43,176 nt of DNA, from the NCBI RefSeq assembly GCF_000764645.1, contig NZ_JRGK01000276.1, positions 1 through 43,176 of the forward strand. Reading direction: 5' to 3'. Shown here in pieces: positions 21,390 through 28,641 of the stretch; within the stretch, counting starts at the first letter, position 1; each line of letters starts with the position of its first letter. The notes beneath the pieces were generated by a model. The model saw nothing but the letters and a program-made list of their open reading frames with translations. It was not told the DNA's origin and did not search any database. Source of the stretch: Aeromonas finlandensis (lineage in GTDB: Bacteria > Pseudomonadota > Gammaproteobacteria > Enterobacterales > Aeromonadaceae). A program made the translations under genes and the position numbers.

Positions 21390-21714
21390 TCCCGACCCGG
21401 GCAACAAGGTGCAACTGTGTCTCCCCTCGCCCGCCATCGCCACACTGCCTGCCCTGGCGCAGCAGCGACGTTGATTGGTCCCCGGGATGGGATACAAACC
21501 CGAGAATTGCACAGTGAATAAATGACGGCGCCTGATGGCGCCGTTTTTATTTATGCCTCAACAAGTTGCAAACGGATGTTTACAACAATCGTTGATAACT
21601 TCAAAGAATTTGACTTTCGTCACAAATATTCCCTCTCCCAAACGTTTTTGCTACTTTACGGTTTTCTTCGCACACCAAATCTGCACTTACGTTTGCACAT
21701 ACAGAGGGATCGTC
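21390..21714. other. rpiA-serA intergenic region with a terminator and the presumed serA promoter
   Basis: The left half holds no gene and ends in the terminator at 21525-21548. The right half is AT-rich and presumably holds the serA promoter. TTGACT near 21610 is a possible -35 without a convincing -10. In E. coli serA is controlled by Lrp, but no Lrp site can be assigned by eye. Confidence 0.5.
21525..21548 (+). terminator. Intrinsic terminator between rpiA and serA
   Basis: Perfect stem ACGGCGCC / GGCGCCGT with TGAT loop followed by TTTTT. Confidence 0.9.
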
Positions 21715-22947
21715 ATGACTGCCAAGTTTTCGTTGGACAAGGATAAAATCAAGGTGCTGCTGCTGGAGGGAGTCCATCCCAACACCGTAGAGACCTTTCG
21801 TGCCGCAGGTTACACCAGTGTGGAGTATCTCAAGACCTCTCTTTCCGAAGAGGAGCTGATCGAGCAGATCCGCGACGTCCATTTCATCGGGCTGCGCTCC
21901 CGCACCCAGATCACCGAGAAGGTGCTCGATGCCGCCAGCAAGCTGGTCGCCATCGGCTGCTTCTGCATCGGTACCAACCAGGTTGAGCTGGAAGCGGCCC
22001 AGATCCGCGGCATTCCGGTCTTCAACGCCCCCTTCTCCAACACCCGTTCGGTGGCCGAGCTGGTACTGGGTGAGATCCTGCTGCTGCTGCGCGGCATCCC
22101 CGAGAAGAACGCCAAGTGCCATCGCGGCGTGTGGGAAAAACTGGCCAATCGCTCGGTAGAAGCGCGCGGCAAGAAGCTCGGCATCATCGGCTACGGCCAT
22201 ATCGGTACCCAGCTTGGCATCATCGCCGAGAGCATCGGCATGAAGGTCTATTACTACGACATCGAGAACAAGCTCTCGCTGGGTAACGCCATTCAGGTGC
22301 CGAGCATGGTCGAGCTGCTCAATATGTCTGACGTCATCAGCCTGCATGTGCCGGAGACCGCCTCCACCAAGAACATGATCGGTGCCGAGCAGCTGCGGAT
22401 GATGAAACCGGGCGCCATCTTCATCAACGCCGCCCGCGGTACCGTGGTGGATATCGACGCATTGGCTGACGTCATCAAGAGCGGCCATATCGCCGGTGCC
22501 GCCATCGACGTCTTCCCGGTCGAGCCCAAGTCCAACGACGAAGAGTTCCAAAGCCCGCTGCGTGGGTTGGAGAACGTCATCCTGACCCCGCACATCGGTG
22601 GCACCACCCATGAAGCGCAGGAGAACATCGGGCTGGAAGTGGCCAACAAGCTGGTCAAATACTCCGACAACGGCTCCACTCTCTCCGCCGTCAACTTCCC
22701 GGAAGTGTCGCTGCCGGGCCACAAGGGCTCCAGTCGCCTGCTGCACATTCACCGCAACCAGCCGGGGGTGATGAACCAGATCAACCAGATCTTCGCCGAA
22801 GAGGGGATCAACATCGCCGGTCAATACCTGCAGACCAGCAGCCATATCGGCTACGTGGTGATCGACGTGGAGACCGAGCACAGCGAGAAGGCGCTCGCCA
22901 AGCTCAAGGAGATCAACGGCACCATCCGCGCCCGCATCCTCCACTGA
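21715..22947 (+). CDS. serA: D-3-phosphoglycerate dehydrogenase
   Basis: A 410-residue enzyme, exactly the E. coli SerA length, catalysing the first step of serine synthesis. The NAD-binding Rossmann motif is GIIGYGHIGTQLGIIAES (about residue 158). Catalytic Arg/Glu/His regions are visible as NAARGTVVDIDAL and LTPHIGGTTHEAQ. The C-terminal ACT domain (about 335-410, with NQPGVMNQINQIFAEEGINI) mediates serine feedback inhibition. AGAGGGATCGTC precedes the ATG at 21715. An in-frame extension upstream to 21535 lies over the terminator and promoter and is rejected. Confidence 0.98.
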   Translation: MTAKFSLDKDKIKVLLLEGVHPNTVETFRAAGYTSVEYLKTSLSEEELIEQIRDVHFIGLRSRTQITEKVLDAASKLVAIGCFCIGTNQVELEAAQIRGIPVFNAPFSNTRSVAELVLGEILLLLRGIPEKNAKCHRGVWEKLANRSVEARGKKLGIIGYGHIGTQLGIIAESIGMKVYYYDIENKLSLGNAIQVPSMVELLNMSDVISLHVPETASTKNMIGAEQLRMMKPGAIFINAARGTVVDIDALADVIKSGHIAGAAIDVFPVEPKSNDEEFQSPLRGLENVILTPHIGGTTHEAQENIGLEVANKLVKYSDNGSTLSAVNFPEVSLPGHKGSSRLLHIHRNQPGVMNQINQIFAEEGINIAGQYLQTSSHIGYVVIDVETEHSEKALAKLKEINGTIRARILH

Positions 22948-22967
22948 TAAACCCTTATCTGCGCAGC

Positions 22968-22996
22968 AAAAAGCCCGTCGTGATGACGGGCTTTTT
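22968..22996 (+). terminator. Intrinsic terminator after serA
   Basis: Perfect 12-bp stem AAAAAGCCCGTC / GACGGGCTTTTT with 5-base loop, directly after serA. It could also act on the minus strand for dgkA. Confidence 0.9.
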
Positions 22997-23040
22997 CATG
23001 CTGCGATGCTCAACGCACGTCTGCGTTTTTGCTCCTTTGC

Positions 23041-23125
23041 CCCCTCCTCCCCTCGCGGGAGAAGGGCTGGGGATGAGGGGCGAAAAAATACCACCCTCAC
23101 CCTGCCCTCTCCCAGAGGGAGAGGG
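23041..23125. repeat. Dispersed GC-rich inverted-repeat element
   Basis: Two arms in opposite orientation: CCCCTCGCGGGAGAAGGGCT continuing to GATGAGGGG (left), and CCCTCACCCTGCCCTCTCCC continuing to AGAGGGAGAGGG (right). They can form a large hairpin. The motif (CCCTCACCC..CCCTCTCCC and complement) belongs to a family of intergenic repeats I know to be common in many gammaproteobacteria. It lies between the serA terminator and the end of dgkA. Confidence 0.75.
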
Positions 23126-23154
23126 AAAATAGGCGATAGAAAACCAGATCTGAC

Positions 23155-23535
23155 TTACCACCAACCCAGCAGATTGCGGCCTGCCAGCGCGCCCCATACC
23201 AGGGCGTTCAGGGCCAGCGCGATAAAGACAGCGGCAGAGCCCAAATCCTTGGCGCGGCCGGAGAGCTCGTGATGCTCGGAGCCGATGCGGTCGACCACCG
23301 CCTCGACGGCAGAGTTGAGGATCTCGACGATCACCACCAGCCAGCTGATGGTGATGAGCAGCAGGATCTGGTTGAGGGAGTCGCCAATCCAGAACGCCAG
23401 CGGCATCAGCAACAGGATCAGCATCAGCTCCTGACGAAACGCCGCCTCGTTGATCCAGGCTGACTTGAGCCCCTTCATGCTGTAACCGGTTGCGTTGATG
23501 ATGCGGGTGACCCCGGTTGCCCCTGGCTTTGCCAC
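23155..23535 (-). CDS. dgkA: Diacylglycerol kinase
   Basis: A 126-residue inner-membrane enzyme with three helices that phosphorylates diacylglycerol, recycling lipid from osmoregulated glucan synthesis. Family sequences: WINEAAFRQE (near residue 25), WLVVIVEILNSAVEAVVDRI with the catalytic Glu, then HHELSGRAKDLGSAAV. The longest frame starts with GTG at 23571. A GTG at 23535 has GAGG eight bases upstream and gives MAKPGATGVTRIINATGYS, aligning with the E. coli start, so it is preferred. It is divergent from aroH. Confidence 0.96.
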   Translation of the reverse strand: MAKPGATGVTRIINATGYSMKGLKSAWINEAAFRQELMLILLLMPLAFWIGDSLNQILLLITISWLVVIVEILNSAVEAVVDRIGSEHHELSGRAKDLGSAAVFIALALNALVWGALAGRNLLGWW

Positions 23536-23679
23536 GCTATCTACCTCATTTGAAATCAATTTTGGCTTCACATCCTATCAGAGCCCCCCAAGGTTTCAAT
23601 CGGTGGACTTTTGCTTTATTTTATCTCTTTGCTTTTTCGCCCCTTGCGGCTGACACCACCCACTCGAGACTTGAGTTGT

Positions 23680-24747
23680 ATGTCCATTCACACAGATGAA
23701 TTGCGCACCCGTCGCCTGGAGTCACTGATCACTCCGAGCGAGCTTGCCCACGCGTTTCCGATCACCGATACCATTGCCCAGAATCTGCTGGATGCCCGTC
23801 GCGAAGTGGAAACCATTCTGGCCGGAGAGGATCAGCGCCTGCTGGTCATCGTCGGCCCCTGCTCCATCCACGATCCTGCGGCCGCCCGCGAATATGCCCA
23901 GCGCCTCAATGCCCTGCGCGAGCAGTACAAAGAGAGCCTCTGCATCGTGATGCGCACCTACTTCGAGAAGCCGCGCACCATCGTCGGCTGGAAAGGGCTC
24001 ATCAACGATCCCCGCCTCGATGGCAGCTTCGACGTCAACGAAGGGCTGAAACTGGCGCGCAAACTGCTGGTCGACATCAACGAGATCGGCATGCCCACCG
24101 CCACCGAATTCCTCGATATGGTGACCGGCCAGTACATTAGCGATCTCATCACCTGGGGCGCCATCGGCGCACGCACTACCGAATCCCAGGTGCACCGCGA
24201 AATGGCCTCCGCCCTCTCCTGCCCGGTCGGCTTCAAGAACGGCACCGACGGCAACACCCGCATCGCCATCGATGCGGTGCGCGCCGCCCGTCACAGCCAC
24301 ATCTTCTATTCGCCGGACAAGGACGGCAAGATGACCATCTACCGCACCGCCGGTAACCCCTTTGGTCATGTGATCCTGCGTGGCGGCCACCGTCCCAACT
24401 ACGACACCGCCAGTGTCGACGAAGCGTGCGAAACGCTGGCCGATGTGGGCCTGCCCGAGCGGCTGGTGGTCGATTTCAGCCACGGCAACAGCATGAAGGA
24501 TCACCGTCGTCAGCTGCTGGTGGCGCAAGACATCTGCGATCAGCTGCGCCGCGGCCGTACCGGTATCGCCGGTATCATGGCCGAGAGCTTCCTGGTGGAA
24601 GGGCGTCAGGATGTGGAGAACGGCTGCGCCGCCACCTTCGGCCAGAGCATCACCGATGCCTGCCTGTCATGGAGCGACACCGAAACCCTGCTGGCCATGC
24701 TGGCAGAAGCCGCTCAGGTACGGTTGAACAAAGCAAAACTGCGGTAA
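23680..24747 (+). CDS. aroH: 3-deoxy-7-phosphoheptulonate (DAHP) synthase, AroH (tryptophan-sensitive) type
   Basis: A 355-residue class I DAHP synthase joining phosphoenolpyruvate and erythrose-4-phosphate at the start of aromatic synthesis. Active-site segments VGPCSIHDP, YFEKPRTIVGWKGLINDP, GARTTESQVHREMAS and VGFKNGTDGN are intact. The N-terminus (TDELRTRRLESLITPSELA) and EFLDMVTGQYISDLITWGAI resemble E. coli AroH more than AroF or AroG, suggesting tryptophan control; no TrpR operator was recognised upstream. Only the C-terminal tail after about residue 345 (QVRLNKAKLR) is odd. The DNA encoding the last 42 codons is repeated downstream in altered form, so this tail may have been replaced. 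Confidence 0.95.
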   Translation: MSIHTDELRTRRLESLITPSELAHAFPITDTIAQNLLDARREVETILAGEDQRLLVIVGPCSIHDPAAAREYAQRLNALREQYKESLCIVMRTYFEKPRTIVGWKGLINDPRLDGSFDVNEGLKLARKLLVDINEIGMPTATEFLDMVTGQYISDLITWGAIGARTTESQVHREMASALSCPVGFKNGTDGNTRIAIDAVRAARHSHIFYSPDKDGKMTIYRTAGNPFGHVILRGGHRPNYDTASVDEACETLADVGLPERLVVDFSHGNSMKDHRRQLLVAQDICDQLRRGRTGIAGIMAESFLVEGRQDVENGCAATFGQSITDACLSWSDTETLLAMLAEAAQVRLNKAKLR

Positions 24748-25001
24748 CAGCTGCGGCATCACGCTTTGGCCAGAGCATCACCAATGCCTGTCTATCTTGC
24801 GTGGAGCATGGAGCGGCACCGAAACCCTGCTGGCCATGCTGGCAGAAGCCGCTCAGGTACGGTTGAACAAAGCAAAACTGCGGTAACGGCTGCGGCATCA
24901 CGCTTTGGCCAGAGCATCACCGATGCCTGTCTATCTTGCGTGGAGTGACACCGAAACCCTGCTGGCCATGCTGGCCGAGGCCGCTCAGGTACGCCTGAGC
25001 A
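24621..25001 (+). repeat. Tandem array of aroH 3'-end segments
   Basis: The last 127 bp of aroH (24621-24747) are followed directly by two further versions (24748-24886 and 24887 to about 25001). A recent exact duplication is visible: 24668-24806 and 24807-24945 are 139-bp blocks differing at about three positions. The remaining material (CTTTGGCCAGAGCATCACC onward, TATCTTGCGTGGAG, then the end of the third copy) is a diverged older version of the same aroH region. The downstream copies carry frame-breaking insertions such as TGCG before TGGAG, so they do not encode protein. Confidence 0.85.
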
Positions 25002-25037
25002 AACAGCTCGCTAGCCCCGCGTTACCCAAGATGCAGA

Positions 25038-25074
25038 AAGGGCCGGATATCCGTGATATCCGGCCCTTCTTTTT
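25038..25074 (+). terminator. Intrinsic terminator downstream of the aroH array
   Basis: Perfect 14-bp stem AAGGGCCGGATATC / GATATCCGGCCCTT with a CGT loop, then CTTTTT. It is probably the original aroH terminator, now displaced by the repeats. Confidence 0.92.
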
Positions 25075-25182
25075 GCCTGGCCACTCTTATCCGTTCGCAC
25101 AATCCCTCTCGTCAGATCGGGCAACCCGCTCACACGGCCCGTCACCGCCAGCAAAAGGCCGACTCGCAGCCAACACGATATG

Positions 25183-25199
25183 CATAAATTGAATTTATG
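25183..25199. promoter_or_regulatory. 17-bp perfect palindrome, possible operator
   Basis: CATAAATT-G-AATTTATG, an AT-rich dyad in a gene-free stretch. The bound protein is unknown, and no nearby gene start faces it. Confidence 0.3.
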
Positions 25200-25393
25200 G
25201 ATTTTCCCTACATGACCCCACTTTTACTTATACCGAGCGATTGACCACTCTGGCAGCTCACGCTTGGTCACAACGTTCAGGCAGAGAACCCCCTCCGATC
25301 AAGGGGATGAATTGGCAACCGGCATAAGGTGGGAAATCGTGAAGCAGGGAGGCCATGCAACAGGGCTGTGCAGGCAAACAGAGAAGATCAACA

Positions 25394-25421
25394 ACAGAGG
25401 CGCCCTTGTCGGCGCCTCTGT
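25394..25421 (-). terminator. Terminator hairpin after btuD
   Basis: 11-bp stem ACAGAGGCGCC / GGCGCCTCTGT with a 6-base loop, directly downstream of btuD on the minus strand, followed there by TTGTTGATC. The T run is imperfect. Confidence 0.7.
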
Positions 25422-25424
25422 CAC

Positions 25425-26228
25425 TCACAGCGTGGGCATAAACCAGACCCGCCCTGCCGCTTCGATGCGCTCGGTGCGGATCTGGAACACCTGCTCCAGC
25501 AGCGCCTCATCCACCAACTCGACGCCCCCTTCGCGCACCACCGCCCCCTGTTGCAGGCAGAGAATGCGGTCGGCCCAGTCGATGGCCAGATTGATATCGT
25601 GGATAGCGAGCACCACCAACAACCCCTGACCGGCCAGTTTTTTCAGCAAACGCAACAGCGCCAGCTGATGATGCAGGTCGAGCCCCGCCAGCGGTTCATC
25701 CAGCAGCAGCACCTTGCCGGTCGGATTGAGGCTCGGCCACACCTGCAGCAAGGTGCGGGCAATCAGTACCCGCTGCTGCTCGCCCCCCGACAGCCGACTG
25801 AAGTCGCGGGCCAGCAAAGCATCCAGCTCCAGCGCCTCGCACAGCGCCCTGATCGCCTCGTTCTGTGTGGCGGGCTCAACCCCCTGTTCGAGCCCCAGGC
25901 TCAACACCTGAAACACCGGAATATGGAACAGCTGGGGCTGGCGTTGGGGCAGCATGGCGCGCCGTTTGGCAAGCTCGGGCCAACTCAGGTCAGTGAGCAC
26001 TTCCCCCCCCAGCAGCACAGAGCCCTCGGCGGGCAAGATCCCCGCCAGCGCGCCGAGCAGGGTCGACTTGCCGCTGCCATTGGGGCCGAGCAGCGCCACC
26101 AGCTGGCCGCCATGCCAGCGGATATAGAGGGGAGAGAGCCGTCCGGCAATCGCGAGTGCACGCGCCTCCAGCAGCGGCGCAGCAGCAAGAGAAGCGACAG
26201 AGATGGGATCAACGGGCGACATCGGCAT
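25425..26228 (-). CDS. btuD: Vitamin B12 importer ATPase
   Basis: A 267-residue ABC ATPase. Walker A GPNGSGKST (about residue 49), Q-loop LPQRQPQLFH, signature LSGGEQQRV, Walker B VLLLDEPLAGLD and the switch His in AIHDINLAID are complete. The sequence matches the BtuD/FecE class that powers BtuC-type permeases for cobalamin or iron chelates. GAGG five bases before the ATG at 26228 fixes the start. It is 47 bp downstream of btuC in the same transcription unit. The N-terminal about 20 residues before EARALAIAGR are longer than in E. coli BtuD (249). A substrate other than B12 cannot be excluded, as no btuF is in the window. Confidence 0.87.
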   Translation of the reverse strand: MPMSPVDPISVASLAAAPLLEARALAIAGRLSPLYIRWHGGQLVALLGPNGSGKSTLLGALAGILPAEGSVLLGGEVLTDLSWPELAKRRAMLPQRQPQLFHIPVFQVLSLGLEQGVEPATQNEAIRALCEALELDALLARDFSRLSGGEQQRVLIARTLLQVWPSLNPTGKVLLLDEPLAGLDLHHQLALLRLLKKLAGQGLLVVLAIHDINLAIDWADRILCLQQGAVVREGGVELVDEALLEQVFQIRTERIEAAGRVWFMPTL

Positions 26229-26275
26229 CTTGCCTCAACAACGGGTAAATAAGGAGAGTGCGCGACCCGACCAAA

Positions 26276-27283
26276 TCATGCAGAGCCATCAGCTGTTTGC
26301 CTCAATAGCAGATAGATAAAGAGCGGTGCCCCCACCGAGGCGGTAATCACCCCGATAGGCAGCTCACCGGCACTTAACGCTGAGCGGGCAACCAGATCGG
26401 CCGCCAGCAGCAGGGCCCCGCCGCCGAGTGCCGACGCAGGCAGCAGGAAGCGCTGATCGCTGCCGCCACAGAGCCGCAGCAGATGGGGCACCACCAGCCC
26501 GACAAAGCCGATCACGCCACACAGCGACACTGCGATACCGGTGAGCAGGCAGACCGCCAGCACCAGCCGCACCCACATCTTGTCCACATCCATTCCCATC
26601 AGGCGGGCCTGGGTCTCCCCCAGCAACAGTTGTTGCAGCGCCTTGCCCTGCCAGCAGAGCCAGCCCAGGGTGAGCGGCAGCACCAACCACCACCAGGCGA
26701 ACTGCTGGCTGCCGTAAGAGAGGCTGCCCATCATCCAGAACATGAATTCACGCAAGGAACCGTCGTCGGCAAAGTACATCAGCCAGGTCATGGCGGCATT
26801 GGTGAGAATCCCGATGGCGACGCCAAACAGCAGCAAGCGGGCATGGCCGAGACGCGCGCGGCGAGCCAGCCGAATGAGCAGCATGGTCACCAGCAACGCA
26901 CCACCGAAGGCTGCCAGCGACAGCCCCCAACCGGGCAGATAGAGGCCGAGGGATTTGGCCACCGCCATCGCCACCATGGCAGCCAGCCCCGCTCCGCTCG
27001 AGACACCAAGCAGCCCGGGCTCCGCCACCGGATTGTGCAGCATCACCTGCAATACGGCGCCACCACAGGCAAGGGCTGCGCCAGCCAAGAGGGCCAGCAA
27101 GGCACGCGGCAGACGCAGTTCCAGCAGGATGCGCTGTTCGAGATCGCCAAGGGGCTGCCAGGGCAGCAGCACAAACTCCCCCCAGACGAGGGAGAAGAGA
27201 AACAGCAGCAGCGTCAGCAACGTCAGGCCAGAGAGCCAGCGTCGCTGCCAGCGCCGCTGGCGGGCGATAAGGGAGAGGTACAA
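26276..27283 (-). CDS. btuC: Vitamin B12 importer permease
   Basis: A 335-residue permease of the FecCD/BtuC family with about ten membrane helices. Family segments are LELRLPRALLALLAGAALAC, LLGVSSGAGLAA, GETQARLMGMDV (cytoplasmic coupling loop) and GVIGFVGLVVPHLLRL. E. coli BtuC has 326 residues. The long frame opens at 27385, but its first 34 codons are not family-like. A TTG at 27283, seven bases after GGGGA, gives MYLSLIARQRRWQRRWLSGL, the expected basic, short cytoplasmic N-terminus. It precedes btuD. A 98-bp leader separates it from the upstream binding-protein gene, which may be co-transcribed. Confidence 0.87.
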   Translation of the reverse strand: MYLSLIARQRRWQRRWLSGLTLLTLLLFLFSLVWGEFVLLPWQPLGDLEQRILLELRLPRALLALLAGAALACGGAVLQVMLHNPVAEPGLLGVSSGAGLAAMVAMAVAKSLGLYLPGWGLSLAAFGGALLVTMLLIRLARRARLGHARLLLFGVAIGILTNAAMTWLMYFADDGSLREFMFWMMGSLSYGSQQFAWWWLVLPLTLGWLCWQGKALQQLLLGETQARLMGMDVDKMWVRLVLAVCLLTGIAVSLCGVIGFVGLVVPHLLRLCGGSDQRFLLPASALGGGALLLAADLVARSALSAGELPIGVITASVGAPLFIYLLLRQTADGSA

Positions 27284-27381
27284 GGATGATCCCCGACAAT
27301 AACTAGGCTTCGTCCCCAGCCCTGTCGCAGCGCCGGGGGAAGCAGGAAAGGGGCATGATAACAGCGGCTTGCCACCCAAGG

Positions 27382-28113
27382 TCAAGGCTGGTAACGCTTG
27401 GCCATCCCGCTTATCTCGCCGCTGGCCACCAGATTTTGCAGCGCTACCAGCAAGGGTTGGCGCAACGACTGGTGGGGTGAGTGCTTGCTCATCCCCAGAT
27501 AGAGGGTCACCGGCGTGTCAGGGCGATAGTCCGCCTTGTGTACCCGGTTCCCACTCCTTTGACTCAGGGCATAGTCCACCTGGCAATCGGAACCGATCAT
27601 CAGCGGCAGGTGACCGCGCTGCACCATGCGCAGCAACTGCTCCTCGGTGGGTACCCCATGCTTGTCGAGGTGACGGTCAGAGTTGAAGGGCTCAAAGTAA
27701 GCGGAGTTGAGCACATAGCCCACCTTCACCCCTTGCAGATCGCGGTATTGGTGGATCCGGGCCACATTGGCCGGCTGACCATAAAAAGCTGGCCAGCACT
27801 GGTAGTAGGCAGGCTGCAGATAGTCGATGAACTGCGCCCGCTCGGCGGTATAGGCGAGCCCAATCATCAGATCGACCTGACCGGTCTGCATCTGCTTGAG
27901 CGCCCTGCCCCACGGCATCCGCCGCACTTGCAACTCAATGCCGCTCGCCTGTTGCAACCGGTACAGGATCTCGATATCGATCCCCTGCAGCTGACCATCC
28001 GGCTGCAAAATGCGAAACGGCGGCCAGAGATCGGTGGCCACGGTCAGCGTCGGGGTCGCCCACACCGGCATGGCAAATAACAGTAACAACACTATCCCGC
28101 TTGACTTGCCCAT
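27382..28113 (-). CDS. Periplasmic solute-binding protein, amino-acid type (SBP family 3)
   Basis: A 243-residue exported protein with signal peptide (MGKSSGIVLLLLFAMPVWA). The mature start, TPTLTVATDLWPPFRI then GIDIEILYRLQQ, is typical of family 3 solute-binding proteins (compare GlnH/HisJ-like folds). The segment VDLMIGLAYTAERAQFIDYL also fits. Such proteins lacking their own permease are common in Aeromonas and relatives, some acting as sensors or orphan transport components; the ligand here is unknown. It is not BtuF, which belongs to another fold. It ends 98 bp before btuC in the same direction, so co-transcription is possible but functional linkage is doubtful. Confidence 0.8.
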   Translation of the reverse strand: MGKSSGIVLLLLFAMPVWATPTLTVATDLWPPFRILQPDGQLQGIDIEILYRLQQASGIELQVRRMPWGRALKQMQTGQVDLMIGLAYTAERAQFIDYLQPAYYQCWPAFYGQPANVARIHQYRDLQGVKVGYVLNSAYFEPFNSDRHLDKHGVPTEEQLLRMVQRGHLPLMIGSDCQVDYALSQRSGNRVHKADYRPDTPVTLYLGMSKHSPHQSLRQPLLVALQNLVASGEISGMAKRYQP

Positions 28114-28226
28114 CCCGTCGCATACCTCGCACGGCCTGATCCCGTTGGTTAAAAATACCCTCCCGCACCACGTATGAAAACCCGTGGTTCAGGGATAAAA
28201 TGCGCCGGATTTTCAAGGAGAACCCT

Positions 28227-28583
28227 ATGAACCCGATTTTCGCCAGTATCGGTCTGCTGCTTTGCAGCAACGTCTTTATGACCTTCGCCTGGTACGCCCA
28301 CCTCAAAAGCATGAACCACAAACCCTGGATCATTGCCGCGCTGGTGAGCTGGGGGATCGCCCTGTTCGAATACCTGCTGCAAGTGCCCGCCAACCGCATC
28401 GGCCACACTGTGCTGAGCGTGGGGCAGCTGAAAATCTTGCAAGAAGTGATCACCCTCACCGTATTCGTCCCCTTCTCTATCTTCTATCTCAAAGAAGATC
28501 TGAAATGGGACTACCTCTGGGCAGGGCTCTGTATTCTCGGTGCGGTCTTTTTTGTCTTTCGCGAGAAACTGACCGGCGCCTGA
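28227..28583 (+). CDS. DMT-family small membrane protein (DUF486)
   Basis: A 118-residue protein with four predicted helices. The motifs FMTFAWYAHLK, ALVSWGIALFEYLLQVPANR and LKILQEVITLTVF are characteristic of the DUF486/DMT family, small relatives of drug/metabolite transporters. The substrate is unknown. AAGGAGAACCCT before the ATG at 28227 is an excellent ribosome binding site, so the upstream in-frame start at 28200 is rejected. A TAAAAT sequence followed by GCGCC near 28195 may be the -10 of its promoter. It is followed by pilU after 58 bp in the same direction. Confidence 0.9.
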   Translation: MNPIFASIGLLLCSNVFMTFAWYAHLKSMNHKPWIIAALVSWGIALFEYLLQVPANRIGHTVLSVGQLKILQEVITLTVFVPFSIFYLKEDLKWDYLWAGLCILGAVFFVFREKLTGA

Positions 28584-28641
28584 CACTGTACACTCAATAT
28601 CATCCCGCTCATGGCATCTCATTGATCGACGAGGCAAAAAA

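Larger units (their letters stand above)
24748..25424. other. aroH-btuD intergenic region
   Basis: No intact gene. In order: degenerate aroH 3' copies to about 25001, a terminator (25038-25074), a 17-bp perfect palindrome (25183-25199), an uncharacterised segment (about 25230-25390) with GGGAAATCGTGAAGCAGGGA and GCAACAGGGC that may be structured, and the btuD terminator hairpin (25394-25421). Confidence 0.7.

Noticed and set aside
25264-26252. Plus-strand ORFs over the btuD region (121 and 307 codons)
   Set aside because: They are Gln/Arg/His-rich shadows of btuD, whose ATP-binding motifs are complete on the other strand.
27284-27384. Possible cobalamin riboswitch in the btuC leader
   Set aside because: The minus-strand leader has GACAGGGCTGGGGACGAAGCC, vaguely like part of the aptamer. 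However, only about 98 bp are available and the conserved B12 box is absent.
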